Source of the DNA: Paenibacillus xerothermodurans
Lineage (GTDB): Bacteria > Bacillota > Bacilli > Paenibacillales > NBRC-103111
Direction: 5' to 3'
Length of the DNA stretch: 64,000 nucleotides
Assembly (NCBI RefSeq): GCF_002220865.2
Contig: NZ_NHRJ02000002.1
Span: forward strand, 310,001 to 374,000
The notes under the pieces are model-generated. The model made no database searches. It was not told where the DNA came from and worked only from the letters and a program-made list of their open reading frames with translations. Positions 62,329 through 64,000 of this stretch are shown in pieces. The position numbers and the translations under genes are program-made. How positions within the stretch are numbered: position 1 is the stretch's first letter; every line of letters begins with the position of its first letter.

Positions 62329-63666
62329 TTAATACAACGTCAGGTACTGGTCACGTTCCCAAGCATGTACTTGTGTTCGATAAATGTCCCACTCGATTTC
62401 CTTCAGTTCGACGAAGTGAGCAAGCGCGTGCTCTCCGAGGGCGTCGCAAATGACATCATCTCTCAGCAGCTCGTCCAACGCAGTTTTCAGATCATCCGGA
62501 AGACTAGGAATACCTTGCTCTTCGCGTTCGTCTTCGGTCATCACATAGATGTTCCGGTCCGTCGGCGCCGGCAGCTGCATTTTACTCTTAATGCCGTCCA
62601 AACCAGCTTTCAGCATAACAGCTAACGCCAGGTACGGGTTTGCCGCAGGATCGGGGTTTCTCACTTCGACACGTGTGCTAAGTCCGCGGGAAGCAGGAAT
62701 CCGGATCATCGGACTGCGGTTGCTCGCAGACCATGCTACATAGCATGGTGCTTCATATCCGGGCACCAAACGCTTATAGGAGTTGACAGTCGGATTGGTG
62801 ATTGCCGTAAATGCACGGGCATGGCGGAGTATGCCAGCCATGTATTGCCTTGCGGTGTCACTTAGGCCGAGGCTATCGCTCTCATCGTAGAAGACGTTGC
62901 TACTGCCGTTAAACAAGGACTGATGGCAGTGCATGCCCGATCCATTTACGCCAAACAAAGGTTTCGGCATGAAGGTCGCGTGTAGACCGTGTTGTCTTGC
63001 AACGGTCTTGACTACTAGTTTGAAAGTCTGAATCTGATCGGCTGCTTTGATCGCGTCGGCATATTTAAAGTCGATCTCATGTTGGCCGGGTGCAACTTCA
63101 TGGTGAGATGCTTCGATTTCAAAGCCCATCTCCTCCAAAGTCAACACAATTTCGCGGCGGCAGTTTTCGCCCAAATCCATTGGAGCCAGGTCAAAATATC
63201 CGCCTTGGTCGTTCAGCTCCATGGTTGGAGACCCATTGTCATCGGTCTTAAATAAGAAGAATTCCGGTTCCGGACCGACATTCATCGACGTGAAACCCAT
63301 CTCCTCTGCTTCTTTCAGAACAGACTTCAGGATACCGCGAGGATCCCCTGGGAACGGCTTTCCGTCCGGCAGATAAACATCACATATTAAACGCGCGATA
63401 CGGTCTTCAGCCACCCAAGGAAAAACAACCCAAGTATTCAAATCGGGGTATAAGTACATATCAGATTCTTCAATGCGGACATACCCTTCAATAGAAGAAC
63501 CGTCAAACATCATTTTGTTATCCAACGCTTTCTCCAGCTGACTGACCGGAATTTCCACATTTTTGATCGTACCGAGCAAATCGGTGAACTGCAGGCGAAT
63601 AAACCGTACATTCTCTTCCTCAGCAATGCGCAAAATATCCTCTTTAGTGTAATTGTTGACCGTCAC
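62329..63666 (-). CDS. glnA: Glutamine synthetase type I
   Basis: A 445-residue dodecameric enzyme converting glutamate, ammonia and ATP to glutamine. Motifs: [17 protein letters not shown], metal-binding [31 protein letters not shown], and the R-rich [13 protein letters not shown] flap. Length and lack of an adenylylation Tyr segment fit the GSI-alpha form of Firmicutes, regulated by feedback and GlnR. GTG start at 63666 with GAGGAGGG upstream. Follows glnR in a glnRA operon. Confidence 0.96.
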   Translation of the reverse strand: MTVNNYTKEDILRIAEEENVRFIRLQFTDLLGTIKNVEIPVSQLEKALDNKMMFDGSSIEGYVRIEESDMYLYPDLNTWVVFPWVAEDRIARLICDVYLPDGKPFPGDPRGILKSVLKEAEEMGFTSMNVGPEPEFFLFKTDDNGSPTMELNDQGGYFDLAPMDLGENCRREIVLTLEEMGFEIEASHHEVAPGQHEIDFKYADAIKAADQIQTFKLVVKTVARQHGLHATFMPKPLFGVNGSGMHCHQSLFNGSSNVFYDESDSLGLSDTARQYMAGILRHARAFTAITNPTVNSYKRLVPGYEAPCYVAWSASNRSPMIRIPASRGLSTRVEVRNPDPAANPYLALAVMLKAGLDGIKSKMQLPAPTDRNIYVMTEDEREEQGIPSLPDDLKTALDELLRDDVICDALGEHALAHFVELKEIEWDIYRTQVHAWERDQYLTLY

Positions 63667-63745
63667 TGCCTAAATCCCTCCTCAAATTGAAAACAAGCAT
63701 AGCCCTGCCGGTTTGGAAAACATCCCCCAACCAGTCAGGGCACGC

Positions 63746-64000
63746 TCACTTCTTAAAAAATCTGGAAAGCTCGCCTTGAATCAGAGAAACCTGACCCGGC
63801 CGCTTGCCTCCGCCCAATAATTGCTGCTTAAGCATGCGATGCAACTGAGTGTCGGTCATCTCGCGGCGCTTAACCTCGGATTGCTCGTTCATCACAGTAG
63901 CGTCTTCAGAGTCCTTCGAAACAGGCAGCAGCACCTGCTTGATGCCGGCGATGTTAACTCCCTTTTCGATCAAATCTTTGATTTCCAGCAGGCGTGCAAC
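63746..64000 (-). CDS. glnR: Transcriptional repressor GlnR, 5' end outside window
   Basis: The last 84 residues of a MerR-family regulator, entering from the right edge in the frame ARLLEIKDLIEKGVNIAGIK. The MerR-type dimerisation helix and a C-terminal tail ending QGELSRFFKK, the short region that senses feedback-inhibited glutamine synthetase in GlnR, are visible; the HTH lies beyond 64000. Followed after 79 nt by glnA, the standard glnRA order. Confidence 0.9.
   Translation of the reverse strand, partial: VARLLEIKDLIEKGVNIAGIKQVLLPVSKDSEDATVMNEQSEVKRREMTDTQLHRMLKQQLLGGGKRPGQVSLIQGELSRFFKK

Overview
The window looks like chromosomal DNA of a Paenibacillaceae bacterium, most likely Paenibacillus or a close relative. 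The evidence is moderate base composition (about half G+C by eye), dense gene packing with strong AGGAGG-type ribosome binding sites, frequent TTG/GTG starts, and genes typical of spore-forming Firmicutes: kapB, a Spo0E-like phosphatase, SASP tlp, ytxJ, mrfAB (yprAB), yneA/ynzC next to lexA with Bacillus-type LexA boxes, and glnRA. No rRNA, tRNA, CRISPR array, prophage or insertion sequence was recognised.

Layout. 1-6.3 kb: a cut-off DUF3900 gene, sodC, a methyltransferase-nitrilase-GNAT operon, two decayed genes, and an aldo/keto reductase with a Gfo/Idh oxidoreductase. 6.5-15 kb: topB, a TIGR01777 epimerase, an esterase-ytxJ-phosphoesterase group, an AIM24-family protein, purT and an HxlR regulator. 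15-22 kb: a Spo0E-like gene facing a frameshifted response regulator, a TRIC-type channel with a second Gfo/Idh gene, a two-component pair, kapB and a thioredoxin. 22-28.4 kb: three ABC-F ATPases (YkpA, YfmR and YfmM types). 28.4-30.3 kb: an 8-bp tandem repeat and a sensor kinase that begins with an Sda-like antikinase domain. 30.6-41.9 kb: a complete tad (Flp pilus) operon on the minus strand, preceded by a strong promoter that runs at once into an intrinsic terminator. 42-51 kb: a CoaD-like protein, an RlmM-like methyltransferase and a DNA-repair group (mrfA, mrfB, Fpg-like glycosylase, nfo) with a cREC-domain gene. 51-58 kb: lrgAB, tlp, RNase Z, metH and divergent mtnD. 58-64 kb: a HAD hydrolase, an aldo/keto reductase, the ynzC-yneA/lexA SOS module, glnA and the end of glnR.

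Themes. Sporulation phosphorelay control recurs (Spo0E-like, KapB, Sda-kinase fusion, sigma-G-type tlp promoter). DNA damage functions recur at two places: the LexA module and the mrfAB-fpg-nfo group. The tad locus is the largest coordinated system; its candidate attenuated leader, a possible ATT-start micro-ORF, a 778-residue TadG-like protein without a well-placed ATG, and a repeat-expanded TadB N-terminus are the features most worth following. A roughly 100-nt imperfect hairpin between mtnD and the HAD gene is the most unusual non-coding structure.
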